56,136 nucleotides of DNA, taken from positions 1 to 56,136 of the forward strand of contig CAMMLJ010000010.1 of NCBI GenBank assembly GCA_946497695.1, given 5' to 3'. Shown one piece after another: positions 9,733 to 18,765 of the stretch. The translations under genes and the position numbers were made by a program. Under the pieces are notes generated by a model. The model saw nothing but the letters and a program-made list of their open reading frames with translations, ran no database searches and was not told where the DNA came from. The stretch comes from an uncultured Clostridium sp. (GTDB lineage Bacteria; Bacillota; Clostridia; TANB77; CAG-508). Each line of letters begins with the position of its first letter. The first letter of the stretch is position 1.

Positions 9733-9853
9733 GCTAGTTATAGTTTTCTAAAACGTTATGGAATTAATTATATGTAGAAATTTGTCGAAGAGTTTTTGTT
9801 GACAAATAAATGAAAGGGGAGTAAGATATATAAAATTAATTCAAAGAGGAAAA

Positions 9854-9958
9854 ATGTTTTTTAAAATATTAATTTTTATTTCAATATATTTTTTTATTAA
9901 AAAAATTATTCAAAAAATTATTTCTAAAAAAATCCAAAAAAAATTAAAAAATAGTTAA
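9854..9958 (+). CDS. Possible 34-residue membrane peptide
   Basis: A short ORF opens with ATG nine bases after AGAGGAAAA. It encodes a hydrophobic segment (FFKILIFISIYFFI) followed by a lysine-rich tail ending KKLKNS. A positively charged one-span peptide is plausible, but the region is A/T-rich enough to give such an ORF by chance. No family recognised. Confidence 0.25.
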   Translation: MFFKILIFISIYFFIKKIIQKIISKKIQKKLKNS

Positions 9959-9965
9959 TAATCTT

Positions 9966-10054
9966 ACAGAAGGAGCAATTTTTATATGTATATAATTATT
10001 ATAGCTCCCCCAATAAAATAATTACGTAAAAAAATAATATAATGTTCCTTCTGT
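9966..10054 (-). repeat. Nested inverted repeat downstream of rlmH
   Basis: ACAGAAGGA (9966-9974) and TCCTTCTGT (10046-10054) form a perfect 9-bp outer pair; GGAGC (9972-9976) and GCTCC (10004-10008) form an overlapping alternative pair. The element lies 14 bp past the rlmH stop codon, so it may be a processed or terminator-like 3' structure of that transcript. Function unknown. Confidence 0.5.
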
Positions 10055-10067
10055 AGCCCCCATATAT

Positions 10068-10550
10068 TTACCAATGATAAGTTTCATTATTAGAAATTTT
10101 AAAAGCTCTAAATAATTGTTCTAATAAAAATACTCTTATTAATTGATGTGGAAAGGTCATTTTAGAAAAACAAATCTTTTCATTTGCGGCATCCAAAACT
10201 TCAGTTGATATACCTAAAGTTCCACCTATAATAAATGTAATAGAACTATTATAGTTTAGAGCAATAGAATCAAGTTTATAAGAAAATTCTTCAGAAGAAA
10301 GTTGTTTTCCGTGTAAATCTAAACATATTATATAAGAATCTTTTTTTAAATGTGATAAAATTTTTTTCCCTTCTATATTCTTAATATTATCAATAATTTT
10401 ATCATTTACTTTAGTAGGTAATTTTTCATCTGAAAGTTCAATTATATTTAGATTACAATATTTAGAAAGTCTTTTAGAATATTCACTTATTGCATCTTTA
10501 AAAAAATTTTCTTTAATTTTTCCAATACATATTATATTAATAGTTAACAT
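10068..10550 (-). CDS. rlmH: 23S rRNA (pseudouridine-1915-N3)-methyltransferase
   Basis: 160 residues, standard RlmH length. SPOUT-class signatures: FIIGGTLGIS (SAM-binding trefoil knot) and the highly conserved tail KMTFPHQLIRVFLLEQLFRAFKI. The usual terminal Tyr-His-Lys reads Tyr-His-Trp here. RlmH methylates pseudouridine 1915 in helix 69 of 23S rRNA. Minus strand, separated from the upstream murA-walJ operon by a terminator. Confidence 0.92.
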   Translation of the reverse strand: MLTINIICIGKIKENFFKDAISEYSKRLSKYCNLNIIELSDEKLPTKVNDKIIDNIKNIEGKKILSHLKKDSYIICLDLHGKQLSSEEFSYKLDSIALNYNSSITFIIGGTLGISTEVLDAANEKICFSKMTFPHQLIRVFLLEQLFRAFKISNNETYHW

Positions 10551-10604
10551 GGTAAAACTCCTTATAATATTTTTTAGAAAGGATAGGTAATATGATAGAT
10601 AGTA

Positions 10605-10649
10605 GTTAAAAATAACTGCTGTTTTAGAATTAGATTAATTACAGCAGTT
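10605..10649 (-). terminator. Terminator of the murA-walJ operon
   Basis: Minus strand: AACTGCTGT and ACAGCAGTT pair as a 9-bp stem, followed by ATTTTT. It lies just after the walJ stop codon. Confidence 0.75.
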
Positions 10650-10666
10650 AAAATAATGGTTTAAAA

Positions 10667-11464
10667 TCATGAAACCGTAACTATTTTACTAGGTTCAGTT
10701 CTATTAGCCACAGATATCCTAATAGAATTTTCATCAAAATTTTTATTAATTAATTCTTCTATAACAGTTTGATATGCCAATTCTGGAAAATTATTTTCTT
10801 TACTTAAATGCCCAAGCATAACTTGTTTTAAAGAACCTTTTAATAAATAAGCAATAGTTTTTCCAGCCATTTCGTTTGGTAAATGACCATTTGGACCTAA
10901 AATTCTTGTTTTTAAATAATATGGGTACTTTCCAGATTTTAATATTTCTGGATCATAATTAGATTCTAATAAAATAAAAGAACTACCATCTAATTTATTT
11001 ATAATTGAATTAGTCATATGTCCAATATCAGTAGCTATACTAATTTTATCATTGTTATTTATAATATTAAAACCACAAGGGTCAGCAGCATCATGCGGAA
11101 TAGAAAAAGGATCTATTTCTAAATCTCCAATTTCAAATTTCTCATATGATTTAAATAGCTTTTGATTAGTATCAGATATTCTATCTTTTTGCTTTGACAT
11201 TGCATCCCAAGTTTTTTCATTTGCATATACTGGAATGTCATATTTAGAAGAAACCATACCTAAACTTTGTACGTGGTCAGAATGTTCGTGAGTAACAACA
11301 ATAGCATCTATATTATTAAGCGAAATATTATTAGAAGATAAAGCAGAAGTTAGTTTCTTTAAACTAACTCCGCTATCTATTAATATTTTTGTATTTTCAC
11401 TTTCTACGAACAAACTATTTCCAGTACTACCACTATATAAACTTCTAAAATTTAACATTGTCAT
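10667..11464 (-). CDS. walJ: MBL-fold metallohydrolase, WalJ/YycJ family
   Basis: 265 residues. A metallo-beta-lactamase fold with the THEHSDH metal-binding motif near residue 60, an early GSTGNS loop, ATDIGH in the middle and GHLSKENN near the end. YycJ/WalJ is linked to coordination of cell division with DNA replication in Firmicutes; its substrate is not settled. It follows murA with only 12 bp between, so the two form one operon. Confidence 0.85.
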   Translation of the reverse strand: MTMLNFRSLYSGSTGNSLFVESENTKILIDSGVSLKKLTSALSSNNISLNNIDAIVVTHEHSDHVQSLGMVSSKYDIPVYANEKTWDAMSKQKDRISDTNQKLFKSYEKFEIGDLEIDPFSIPHDAADPCGFNIINNNDKISIATDIGHMTNSIINKLDGSSFILLESNYDPEILKSGKYPYYLKTRILGPNGHLPNEMAGKTIAYLLKGSLKQVMLGHLSKENNFPELAYQTVIEELINKNFDENSIRISVANRTEPSKIVTVS

Positions 11465-11476
11465 TTCATCCTTTGC

Positions 11477-12739
11477 TTATTCAGAAACTCTCTCTATTTT
11501 AGCTCCTAAATTTCTAAATTTTTCTTCAATATGTTCATAGCCTCTGTCTATATGTTCTAGATTATATACTTCAGTTTTTCCTTTAGCTATAGCTCCTGCG
11601 ATTATTAATGCAGCTCCTGCACGTAAATCTGTAGAATAAACAGGTGCAGATGATAGCTCATTTACTCCCTGGAATACAGCAGATTTTCCAGAAGCTGTAA
11701 TATTAGCTCCCATTTTATTTAATTCTGCAGTATATTGAAACCTAGAATCCCAAATACTCTCATTTATTATGCTAGTTCCGTTAGCAATAGATAATACAAC
11801 ACCCATTTGAGGTTGTAAATCTGTAGGAAAACCAGGGTATGGCGCAGTTTTTATAGTTGCTTTGTTTGGTCTCTTTGTAGCCCAAACCCTTAAAGTATCT
11901 CCATCAATATCTTCAACATGTGCACCTATTTCTAGTATTTTAGCAGTTACACATTCTAAATGTTTTGTAATACAATTCTTTATTGTTACATCTCCTCTAG
12001 ATGCAACTGCAGCTAACATAAATGTTCCAGCTTCTATTTGGTCAGGTACAACAGAATATGTAGCGTTACCATGTAAAGATTTAACTCCATTTATTTTAAT
12101 AACATCTGTACCAGCACCACGAATATCTGCTCCCATAGTATTTAAAAAGTTTGCAACATCTACAACATGTGGTTCTTTAGCAGCATTATCAATTGTAGTA
12201 GTACCTTCTGCAAGAACTGCAGATAGCATAACATTTATTGTAGCTCCAACAGATACAACGTCTAAATAAATAGCATTACCAATTAATTTTTTTGCTTTAG
12301 CTTGAATTTTTCCTTGAGACACATCAACTTTTGCACCTAATGCTTCAAAACCTTTTATGTGTTGATCTATAGGTCTTGGTCCTAAATTACAACCACCAGG
12401 TAAACCTACTTCTACATTTTTAAATCTACCAAGTAAAGAACCAATTAAATAGTAAGAAGCTCTGAATTTTCTTGTTAAATCTAATGGAGCATGAGTAGAA
12501 GTTATATTTGTTGTATCAATATTTAAAGTATTATCATTAATCCATTCAATTTTTGCACCTAATTCTGTTAATATTTTGCAAGATATTTTAACATCACTAA
12601 TATTAGGTACATTTTCTAGAGTACAAGTACCATTAATTAAAAGTGTTGCTGGTAGTATTGCAATAGCAGCATTTTTTGCACCACTAATTGTAACTTCACC
12701 TTTTAAAGGTGTACCACCTGTTATTATCAATTTATCCAA
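11477..12739 (-). CDS. murA: UDP-N-acetylglucosamine 1-carboxyvinyltransferase
   Basis: 420 residues, full length. EPSP-synthase fold with the N-terminal KNAAIAILPATLL substrate motif and the catalytic-loop cysteine in LPGGCNLGPRPIDQH (the fosfomycin target position). MurA transfers enolpyruvate from PEP to UDP-GlcNAc, the first committed step of peptidoglycan synthesis, in the cytoplasm. Firmicutes often carry two copies (MurAA/MurAB); which this is cannot be told. First gene of the murA-walJ unit. Confidence 0.95.
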   Translation of the reverse strand: MDKLIITGGTPLKGEVTISGAKNAAIAILPATLLINGTCTLENVPNISDVKISCKILTELGAKIEWINDNTLNIDTTNITSTHAPLDLTRKFRASYYLIGSLLGRFKNVEVGLPGGCNLGPRPIDQHIKGFEALGAKVDVSQGKIQAKAKKLIGNAIYLDVVSVGATINVMLSAVLAEGTTTIDNAAKEPHVVDVANFLNTMGADIRGAGTDVIKINGVKSLHGNATYSVVPDQIEAGTFMLAAVASRGDVTIKNCITKHLECVTAKILEIGAHVEDIDGDTLRVWATKRPNKATIKTAPYPGFPTDLQPQMGVVLSIANGTSIINESIWDSRFQYTAELNKMGANITASGKSAVFQGVNELSSAPVYSTDLRAGAALIIAGAIAKGKTEVYNLEHIDRGYEHIEEKFRNLGAKIERVSE

Positions 12740-12785
12740 ATTAATTACCTCCAGTATTATTATTATCGCTTAGAAATTATTACAT

Positions 12786-12811
12786 GAAAAATAGAGTGTT
12801 ATACACTCTAT
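12786..12811 (-). terminator. spoIIR terminator
   Basis: Minus strand: ATAGAGTG and CACTCTAT form an 8-bp stem with a 5-nt loop followed by four T. It lies between spoIIR and murA. Confidence 0.7.
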
Positions 12812-12872
12812 ACCTAATAAAATATAACATAAAACGATAATATTGACAACTATATTATAAATAAATATTTTA

Positions 12873-13514
12873 TTATTTTTTTAGATTATTAAAAAATTCG
12901 ATTATTTTAAATTTAATTTTTATATCAGAAGTATTAGTTTCATTATTATTTCCTTCATTTATAAGTTTATAACTTTCAGAATCCATATTTTCTTTTAAAA
13001 TATTCTTAGAGTCTTCAGGAACAATACCTGTAGTAGAATTAACAAAACAAAGAGGAGGGAATAAAACACACCACCAATTCTGTCCTATCGCTTTTCCGAT
13101 TTCTATTTTTAATGCATCATAATTTCCTGCAGGAAAAGAAATATTACTATATGATTTTGTCGGAAAATAAAAATTGCCTATTTCGATATTTACATTATAA
13201 TTATAGCCATTATCTTTTATGGTGTTTAAAGCAATTTCTTTAAAAGTATTTAAATGGTTTGAAGCAATAGAAATTACCTCATCTTTATTTGATGTATTTT
13301 CTGTTAAAGTATTCATATAGTCGATGATATTATCTCTAACTTTTAATTTTAAATTTTGATCGTCACTAGAATCGCTATTAGCAATAATATGTAACCTAAA
13401 AACACTATCGGATAAATTTAAAGAAACAGCTTGTGTGTAATTAATAGACAGTAAAAAGATGTATATAAATATTAATATAATTAAAATAAGGATAAAGTTT
13501 ATTTTTGATTTCAT
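12873..13514 (-). CDS. spoIIR: stage II sporulation protein R
   Basis: 213 residues. An N-terminal hydrophobic segment (about 7-28) acts as signal or anchor, followed by the SpoIIR hallmark FRLHIIANSDS, then LKLKVRD and the domain centred on NWWCVLFPPLCFV. SpoIIR is made in the forespore under sigma-F, crosses to the intermembrane space and activates SpoIIGA, which processes pro-sigma-E in the mother cell. Its presence is strong evidence that the host sporulates. RBS GGGGG before the start. Confidence 0.93.
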   Translation of the reverse strand: MKSKINFILILIILIFIYIFLLSINYTQAVSLNLSDSVFRLHIIANSDSSDDQNLKLKVRDNIIDYMNTLTENTSNKDEVISIASNHLNTFKEIALNTIKDNGYNYNVNIEIGNFYFPTKSYSNISFPAGNYDALKIEIGKAIGQNWWCVLFPPLCFVNSTTGIVPEDSKNILKENMDSESYKLINEGNNNETNTSDIKIKFKIIEFFNNLKK

Positions 13515-13695
13515 AATGGCAACCCCCTAATTTATTTAGTTATTTACTAGGAATATGAACAAAAATTAAAAAAAATATACATAAGAAAATAAAATATTTG
13601 TCGATGAAATATACAAAAATAGAAATGGAAAATATTGACAACAAAAATAACGAATGGTAAAATTTGTAAGTAGCCAAAAATATTGGAGGGATACT

Positions 13696-14211
13696 ATGTA
13701 TTATGAAAAAGGTTTTAAAAGGATGTCTAGTTTCTATGTTAATGAAGTACATTTAATAACAATGCTACTTCCATATATGGAAAGAATAATTAATGAAAAC
13801 AGTGAAATTTACACAGTTTTACAAAACAGTTTAGAAAAAACAGTAAAATTGTTGCTATCGAAACTAAATTTAAAACAAAATCTAAAGGAGAAAATTAATT
13901 CAATAGATTGGAACTTAAAAACAATAAATGATTATAAGAAATTAGAAAAACAACTTAATGACCATAGTAAAAAATATATAATAATAAATGGGAATGAAAA
14001 ATATGTTAGAGAAATTAATAAGATGTTAATAAAATACCAAAAGAATCATAAAGAAAATGATTTTATATTAATTAATTGTTATGAAATTGTAGAATTTAAT
14101 AAAAATATAGTAAATATATTAGATAATACAGATAAGATACTAAATACATCTGGTGAACATGAAGTAGAAAAAATTTTTCCAGAGTATGTGAAAGAAAAAA
14201 AGAAAGCATAA
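13696..14211 (+). CDS. Conserved-looking protein of unknown function (171 aa)
   Basis: I do not recognise a family. The chosen ATG follows GGAGGG with good spacing; an upstream in-frame start would add 14 residues. The protein is soluble, lysine-rich and mostly helical in appearance up to about residue 80, then has a beta/alpha-like stretch with KKYIIINGNEKYV and NDFILINCYEIVEF. It stands alone between spoIIR (minus) and the sugar-nucleotide genes. Normal codon use suggests a genuine host gene. Confidence 0.75.
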   Translation: MYYEKGFKRMSSFYVNEVHLITMLLPYMERIINENSEIYTVLQNSLEKTVKLLLSKLNLKQNLKEKINSIDWNLKTINDYKKLEKQLNDHSKKYIIINGNEKYVREINKMLIKYQKNHKENDFILINCYEIVEFNKNIVNILDNTDKILNTSGEHEVEKIFPEYVKEKKKA

Positions 14212-14228
14212 ATATATATCCGTAGATA

Positions 14229-14257
14229 TTGACGAAAAAAATTTTATATTATAATAT
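14229..14257 (+). promoter_or_regulatory. Promoter of the UDPGP-type pyrophosphorylase gene
   Basis: TTGACG, 17-base spacer, TAATAT. Overlapping TATAAT boxes at 14250-14255 and 14255-14260 are alternatives. The coding start is at 14303. Confidence 0.6.
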
Positions 14258-14302
14258 AATACATGTCATTTATAATAATATAAAATTAAGAGAGGCAGAT
14301 CT

Positions 14303-15544
14303 ATGGAAAAATTAGAAAAAGTAAAAGAAATACTAAAGAAAAACAATCAAGAACAACTGTTAGTTTACTATGATAAGCTAAATGAAAAAGGCAAAGAAAA
14401 ATTATTAAATCAAATTTTAAATATAAATTTTGATTTAATGAAAGAATTATATGAAAAGACAAAAAAAGGCGTAGAGATGGGCGACGATGTAATAGAACCT
14501 ATTGATTATGTAGATAAAAGCAAATTATCAAAAGAAGAATATGAAAATTTGGAAAAAATAGGAGATAAAGCAATTAAAGAAGGTAAACTTGCAGTTCTAA
14601 CAATGGCTGGAGGACAAGGAACAAGACTTGGATATAATGGTCCAAAAGGAACTTTTGATATTGGTTTAGATACACATGAATCTTTATTTGAACTAATTTG
14701 CAAGCCAATTAAAGAAGCAAATAAAAAATATGGTATAACAATTCCTTGGTATATTATGACAAGTCATGAAAATAATGCTGAAACAGTTAAATTTTTTGAA
14801 GAACATGATTATTTTGGATATCCAAAGAAAGATATAATGTTTTTTATTCAAGGTGAATTACCAATGATAGATACAGACGGAAAAATATTGGTAAACGAAG
14901 AAGGATTTCTAAAATTAGCAGCTGATGGTCATGGAGGTGTTTTTGAGTCAATGTTAAAGAGTGGAGCTTTAAAAGATATGAACGAAAGGAATATTGAATG
15001 GGTATTTATAGGCCCAGTAGATAATCCTTTAGTAAATATGGTAGATCCAATTTTTGTTGCTATTGCAGAAACTAAAAAATGCATGGCTGCCGGAAAATCT
15101 GTTGTTAAAGCAAGACCAGAGGAAAGAGTTGGAGTATTTTGTAAAAGAAATTCAAAACCTAGTGTAGTAGAGTATACCGAAATATCAGAAGAAATGAGTA
15201 ATAAAAGAAATAAAAATGGAGAATTGGTTTTTGGAGAATCTCATATAAATTGTAATTTATTCAATATTAAGCGAATAAATGAAATTGCAGCTAATAAATT
15301 ACCATATCATGAAGCTTTTAAAAAGGCTAATTATATTAATTCAAAAGGCGAATTAGTAAAAGCTGAAAAGCCAAATGCATATAAATTTGAAACATTTATA
15401 TTCGATGCATTTCAAAGTATGGAAAGTATGGCAGTAATGAGAGTAAAAAGAGAAGACGAATTCGCACCTGTAAAAAATGCAGATGGTGTGGATAGCCCAG
15501 AAACAGCAAGAGAATTATATATAAATTTTCATAAGAAAAATTAA
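14303..15544 (+). CDS. UDPGP-family nucleotidyltransferase (UTP-sugar-1-phosphate uridylyltransferase)
   Basis: 413 residues. The nucleotide-binding signature LAVLTMAGGQGTRLGYNGPKG (about 95-115) and the HGGVFESML / GPVDNPL regions identify the eukaryotic-like UDPGP family, which includes UDP-GlcNAc/UDP-GalNAc and UDP-glucose pyrophosphorylases. It makes a UDP-sugar from UTP and a sugar 1-phosphate; I cannot decide between hexose and N-acetylhexosamine. The phosphoglucomutase gene that would supply glucose 1-phosphate follows directly, which favours a joint role in envelope or glycogen precursors. Confidence 0.85.
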   Translation: MEKLEKVKEILKKNNQEQLLVYYDKLNEKGKEKLLNQILNINFDLMKELYEKTKKGVEMGDDVIEPIDYVDKSKLSKEEYENLEKIGDKAIKEGKLAVLTMAGGQGTRLGYNGPKGTFDIGLDTHESLFELICKPIKEANKKYGITIPWYIMTSHENNAETVKFFEEHDYFGYPKKDIMFFIQGELPMIDTDGKILVNEEGFLKLAADGHGGVFESMLKSGALKDMNERNIEWVFIGPVDNPLVNMVDPIFVAIAETKKCMAAGKSVVKARPEERVGVFCKRNSKPSVVEYTEISEEMSNKRNKNGELVFGESHINCNLFNIKRINEIAANKLPYHEAFKKANYINSKGELVKAEKPNAYKFETFIFDAFQSMESMAVMRVKREDEFAPVKNADGVDSPETARELYINFHKKN

Positions 15545-15563
15545 AAATAAAAGGACAATATAT

Positions 15564-15590
15564 AAAATGGGCTTTATAGCCCATTTTTGT
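15564..15590 (+). terminator. Hairpin between the uridylyltransferase and phosphoglucomutase genes
   Basis: AAATGGGCT and AGCCCATTT form a 9-bp stem with a TTTA loop followed by TTG. The T-run is short, so partial read-through into the next gene (start 15609) is likely. Confidence 0.6.
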
Positions 15591-15608
15591 GTTATGAAGG
15601 AGGAAAAA

Positions 15609-17333
15609 ATGGAATATTTAAATGAATATAAAAAATGGTGTACAAGTAATGTTTTTGATGAAGAAACAAAAAAAGAATTATTGAATATAAAGAATGATAA
15701 TAAAGAAATTGAAGATAGATTTTATAAAGAATTAGAATTTGGAACAGCAGGATTAAGAGGAGTAATAGGCGCTGGTACAAATAGAATGAATATATATACA
15801 GTAGGAAAAGCTACACAAGGATTAGCAAATTATATAAAAAAGAAACGTGGAGAAGATAGAGGTGTTGCTATTTCTTTTGATTCAAGACATATGTCTCCAG
15901 AATTTAGTAAAGAAACAGCATTAATATTAAATGCAAATGGTATTAAAACATATTTATTTGATGCATTAAGACCAGTATCAGAACTATCTTTTGCAGTAAG
16001 AGAATTAAATTGTATTGCAGGGGTTATGATAACTGCAAGTCATAATCCACCAAAATATAATGGATATAAAGTTTATTGGGAAGATGGTGCACAAATAGTA
16101 CCACCAGTAGATAAAGAAATAATAACAGAAGTAAATAATATAACAGATTATGGAGATATAAAGAAAATTTCACAGGAAGAAGCTGAGGATAAAAAACTTT
16201 ATAATGTAATTGGTAAAGAAATAGATGAAAAATATATGGATGTACTACAAAAACTTGTATTAAACCCTGATATAATAAAAAAAGAAAAATACTTAAAAAT
16301 TGTTTATACACCATTACATGGAACTGGAAATATACCAGTTAGAACTATACTAAAAAGATTAGGATTTGAAAATGTATTTATAGTAAAAGAACAAGAACTA
16401 CCAGATGGTGATTTCCCTACAGTAGATTATCCAAATCCTGAGGATCCAAAAGCATTTAAATTAGCCTTAGAATTGGCTAAAGAAAAAGATGCGGATATTG
16501 TACTTGCAACAGATCCAGATGCCGATAGATTAGGGGTATATGCAAAAGATTCTAAAACAGGTGAATATAAATCTTTCACAGGCAATATGTCAGGATTATT
16601 AATTGCAGAATATGAATTATCACAAAAACAAGAAAGAAATATGATTCCAACAAATGGAGTTTTAATAAAGACAATTGTTTCTTCAAATTTAGCAGATAGT
16701 ATTGCTAAAAATTATAATATAGAATTAAAAGAAGTTTTAACAGGATTTAAATATATAGGTGAACAAATAAAATTATTTGAACAAACACATAAAAATACTT
16801 ATTTATTTGGATTTGAAGAAAGCTATGGTTGTTTAATAGGAACACATGCAAGAGATAAAGATGGTATTGCCGCAGTAATGGCTCTTTGTGAAGCAGCTGC
16901 ATATTATAAAGAAAAAGGATTAACATTGTGGGATCAAATGATTAATATATATGAAAAATATGGATATTTTAAAGAAGAGTTATTGTCATTAACTTTAGAA
17001 GGCATTGATGGAGCAAAACAAATTAAAGAAATGATGGAAAATTTAAGAAATAATGTACCTTCAAAAATAGGAGATTATGTTGTAAAACAATTTAGAGATT
17101 ATAAAACTGGAAAAATAATAAATATGGAAACTAAAGAAGAAAAGGAAACAGGATTACCAGTATCAAATGTACTTTATTTTGATTTAGAAAATGATTCTTG
17201 GGTATGTGTAAGACCTTCAGGAACAGAACCAAAAATAAAATTCTATGTCGGTGTAAAAGGAAATAATATGGAAGATGCAGAAAATAAAGTTAAAAAATTA
17301 AAAGTAGATTTAAACGAAATAATTAAAAATTAA
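15609..17333 (+). CDS. pgcA: alpha-phosphoglucomutase / phosphomannomutase family
   Basis: 574 residues, close to B. subtilis PgcA. Signatures in order: TASHNPPKYNGYKVYW with the catalytic phosphoserine, DPDADRLG metal-binding loop, GFEESYGCLIG sugar-binding loop and RPSGTEPKIKFY phosphate-binding loop. It interconverts glucose 1- and 6-phosphate (possibly mannose too). The start chosen follows GAAGGAGG; an upstream ATG would add 14 residues and overlap the hairpin. Functions with the preceding uridylyltransferase in UDP-sugar formation. Confidence 0.92.
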   Translation: MEYLNEYKKWCTSNVFDEETKKELLNIKNDNKEIEDRFYKELEFGTAGLRGVIGAGTNRMNIYTVGKATQGLANYIKKKRGEDRGVAISFDSRHMSPEFSKETALILNANGIKTYLFDALRPVSELSFAVRELNCIAGVMITASHNPPKYNGYKVYWEDGAQIVPPVDKEIITEVNNITDYGDIKKISQEEAEDKKLYNVIGKEIDEKYMDVLQKLVLNPDIIKKEKYLKIVYTPLHGTGNIPVRTILKRLGFENVFIVKEQELPDGDFPTVDYPNPEDPKAFKLALELAKEKDADIVLATDPDADRLGVYAKDSKTGEYKSFTGNMSGLLIAEYELSQKQERNMIPTNGVLIKTIVSSNLADSIAKNYNIELKEVLTGFKYIGEQIKLFEQTHKNTYLFGFEESYGCLIGTHARDKDGIAAVMALCEAAAYYKEKGLTLWDQMINIYEKYGYFKEELLSLTLEGIDGAKQIKEMMENLRNNVPSKIGDYVVKQFRDYKTGKIINMETKEEKETGLPVSNVLYFDLENDSWVCVRPSGTEPKIKFYVGVKGNNMEDAENKVKKLKVDLNEIIKN

Positions 17334-17340
17334 TACAAGA

Positions 17341-17378
17341 AAAAATAAAGTCAATATTAAATATTGACTTTATTTTTT
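17341..17378. terminator. Bidirectional terminator between pgcA and an XRE gene
   Basis: A long perfect stem, AAAAATAAAGTCAATATT paired with its reverse complement, with a 1-nt core and T-runs in both directions. It overlaps the last codons of the converging minus-strand gene. Confidence 0.85.
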
Positions 17379-17696
17379 CATACGTTTAATTAAATTTAAA
17401 ATTAATTTTTGATCTGAAACATCCATATCTTTTAACTCATCTGTTATAGTTGTAATAATAGCTTCTGAATCGTCATCAAAGAATTGGTTAAATAATTGTG
17501 TTGGATTAGTATCAATAGCTTTACAAAGTAAAATAATATTATATATGCTAGCATTATATTTACCATTTTCAAATTTTGATAGATATTCTGGTGTCAAATC
17601 ACTTTTTTCAGCTACTTCCTCTTGTGTAAATTTTTTACTTTTTCTAATTTGTTTATAAGTATTACCAATAATTTTATTTGCTTCTTTTAAATCCAT
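17370..17696 (-). CDS. XRE-family helix-turn-helix regulator
   Basis: 108 residues. A Cro/CI-type HTH covers about 10-65 (KKFTQEEVAEKSDLTPEYLSKFENGKY), followed by an acidic linker and a short helical tail rich in lysine. Single-domain regulator with unknown target; stand-alone on the minus strand. RBS AGGAGG. Confidence 0.85.
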   Translation of the reverse strand: MDLKEANKIIGNTYKQIRKSKKFTQEEVAEKSDLTPEYLSKFENGKYNASIYNIILLCKAIDTNPTQLFNQFFDDDSEAIITTITDELKDMDVSDQKLILNLIKRMKK

Positions 17697-17799
17697 GTGC
17701 TATCCTCCTAAAAAATTTATATTAAGTATAACAGCACTTTAAGAATAATTTAATGAACTAAATAATAAAAAACAATATTTAAATTAAACTATAATTAAA

Positions 17800-18510
17800 T
17801 CAAATATTCCAACCTTTAATTTTACTTCGTTTTATAGCACCATACATATTTGCTCTTACATGAGGTATTTGTTTAGTTAAATCATATAATAATTTTTTTA
17901 TTTCTTCACGTTTAGATTTACCATCCATTGGACAGGTCTTTGGCATAATAGTAATATTATTATTTTTAATAAAACTACGTGTTTGCTTTTCACTAATATA
18001 TATTAGTGGTCTTATTAAAGTCATTTTTGACCTATCCATATAAGAGACTGGTGCAAAGGTGGAAATGCTGCCTGTATACAAAATATTCATAAGAAATGTT
18101 TCTAAAACATCATCTTCATTATGACCTAAAGCGATTTTATTATATCCATGTTCAATTGCAGTAGTGTTTAAAATACCACGTCGCAAATTAGCGCAAAGAG
18201 AACAAGGATTTTTTTCTTTACGAATGTCAAAAACGATTTCTTTTATATAGCTATCTACAACATATAAATTTACATCGATTTTTTTACATAGCTCGTATAA
18301 TAAGTTTACATCAAAAAATTCGAAACCAGGATTAACTGATATGGCAATTAAATCGAATTTTTTGGGATAAAATCTTTGTAGATTTTTAAGAGCCATTAAT
18401 AATGTTATAGAATCTTTGCCGCCAGATAATGCTACAGCTATTTTATCACCTTCATCAATCATATGAAATTCTTCAATTGCTTTTCTCATTGAACCTAATA
18501 TTTTTTGCAT
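17800..18510 (-). CDS. TtcA-family tRNA thiolation enzyme (PP-loop ATPase)
   Basis: 236 residues. The PP-loop SGGKDS (about 29-34) binds ATP; CSLCANLRRG (about 100-109) and GHNEDDVLETF match TtcA/TtuA-type enzymes, and CPMDGK provides a further cysteine. E. coli TtcA uses a 4Fe-4S cluster to make 2-thiocytidine-32 in tRNA. The family also includes other thiolases, so the exact modification is inferred. Promoter at 18537-18565; the insertion sequence begins just upstream of it. Confidence 0.82.
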   Translation of the reverse strand: MQKILGSMRKAIEEFHMIDEGDKIAVALSGGKDSITLLMALKNLQRFYPKKFDLIAISVNPGFEFFDVNLLYELCKKIDVNLYVVDSYIKEIVFDIRKEKNPCSLCANLRRGILNTTAIEHGYNKIALGHNEDDVLETFLMNILYTGSISTFAPVSYMDRSKMTLIRPLIYISEKQTRSFIKNNNITIMPKTCPMDGKSKREEIKKLLYDLTKQIPHVRANMYGAIKRSKIKGWNI

Positions 18511-18536
18511 AATAAAATCCTTTCTTAACTCTTGTT

Positions 18537-18565
18537 ATTATACCGAAAAAATGGATAAAATTCAA
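18537..18565 (-). promoter_or_regulatory. Promoter of the TtcA-like gene
   Basis: Minus-strand TTGAAT, 17-base spacer, TATAAT. The target duplication of the insertion sequence starts 8 bases beyond the -35 box, so the core promoter survived the insertion. Confidence 0.7.
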
Positions 18566-18573
18566 TACTTTTC

Positions 18574-18582
18574 AATTTCATG
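18574..18582 (+). repeat. Left target-site duplication (9 bp)
   Basis: AATTTCATG directly before the left inverted repeat, identical to 20260-20268. Confidence 0.9.
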
Positions 18583-18602
18583 CAGTGGTAACGAATAAAA
18601 AA
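18583..18602 (+). repeat. Left terminal inverted repeat
   Basis: CAGTGGTAACGAATAAAAAA; matches the right end in 19 of 20 positions. Confidence 0.9.
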
Positions 18603-18765
18603 TTTTTTCTTAGAAAATTAAAGTTTTTAAAGATTATTTTCTGTATATTTTTCGCAATGCAGTATTATCAAGATTTTTAATCGTTTGTGCTTTTCTAAAA
18701 AAGCCCGCAAATTCCCTATAATGCTATATTTTAAAATTTGACTTTTTCAATGTTCTTTTGTATCA

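Noticed and set aside
9854..9958. Treating the 34-residue peptide as a certain gene
   Set aside because: Kept only at low confidence because AT-rich sequence produces such Lys/Ile/Phe ORFs by chance.
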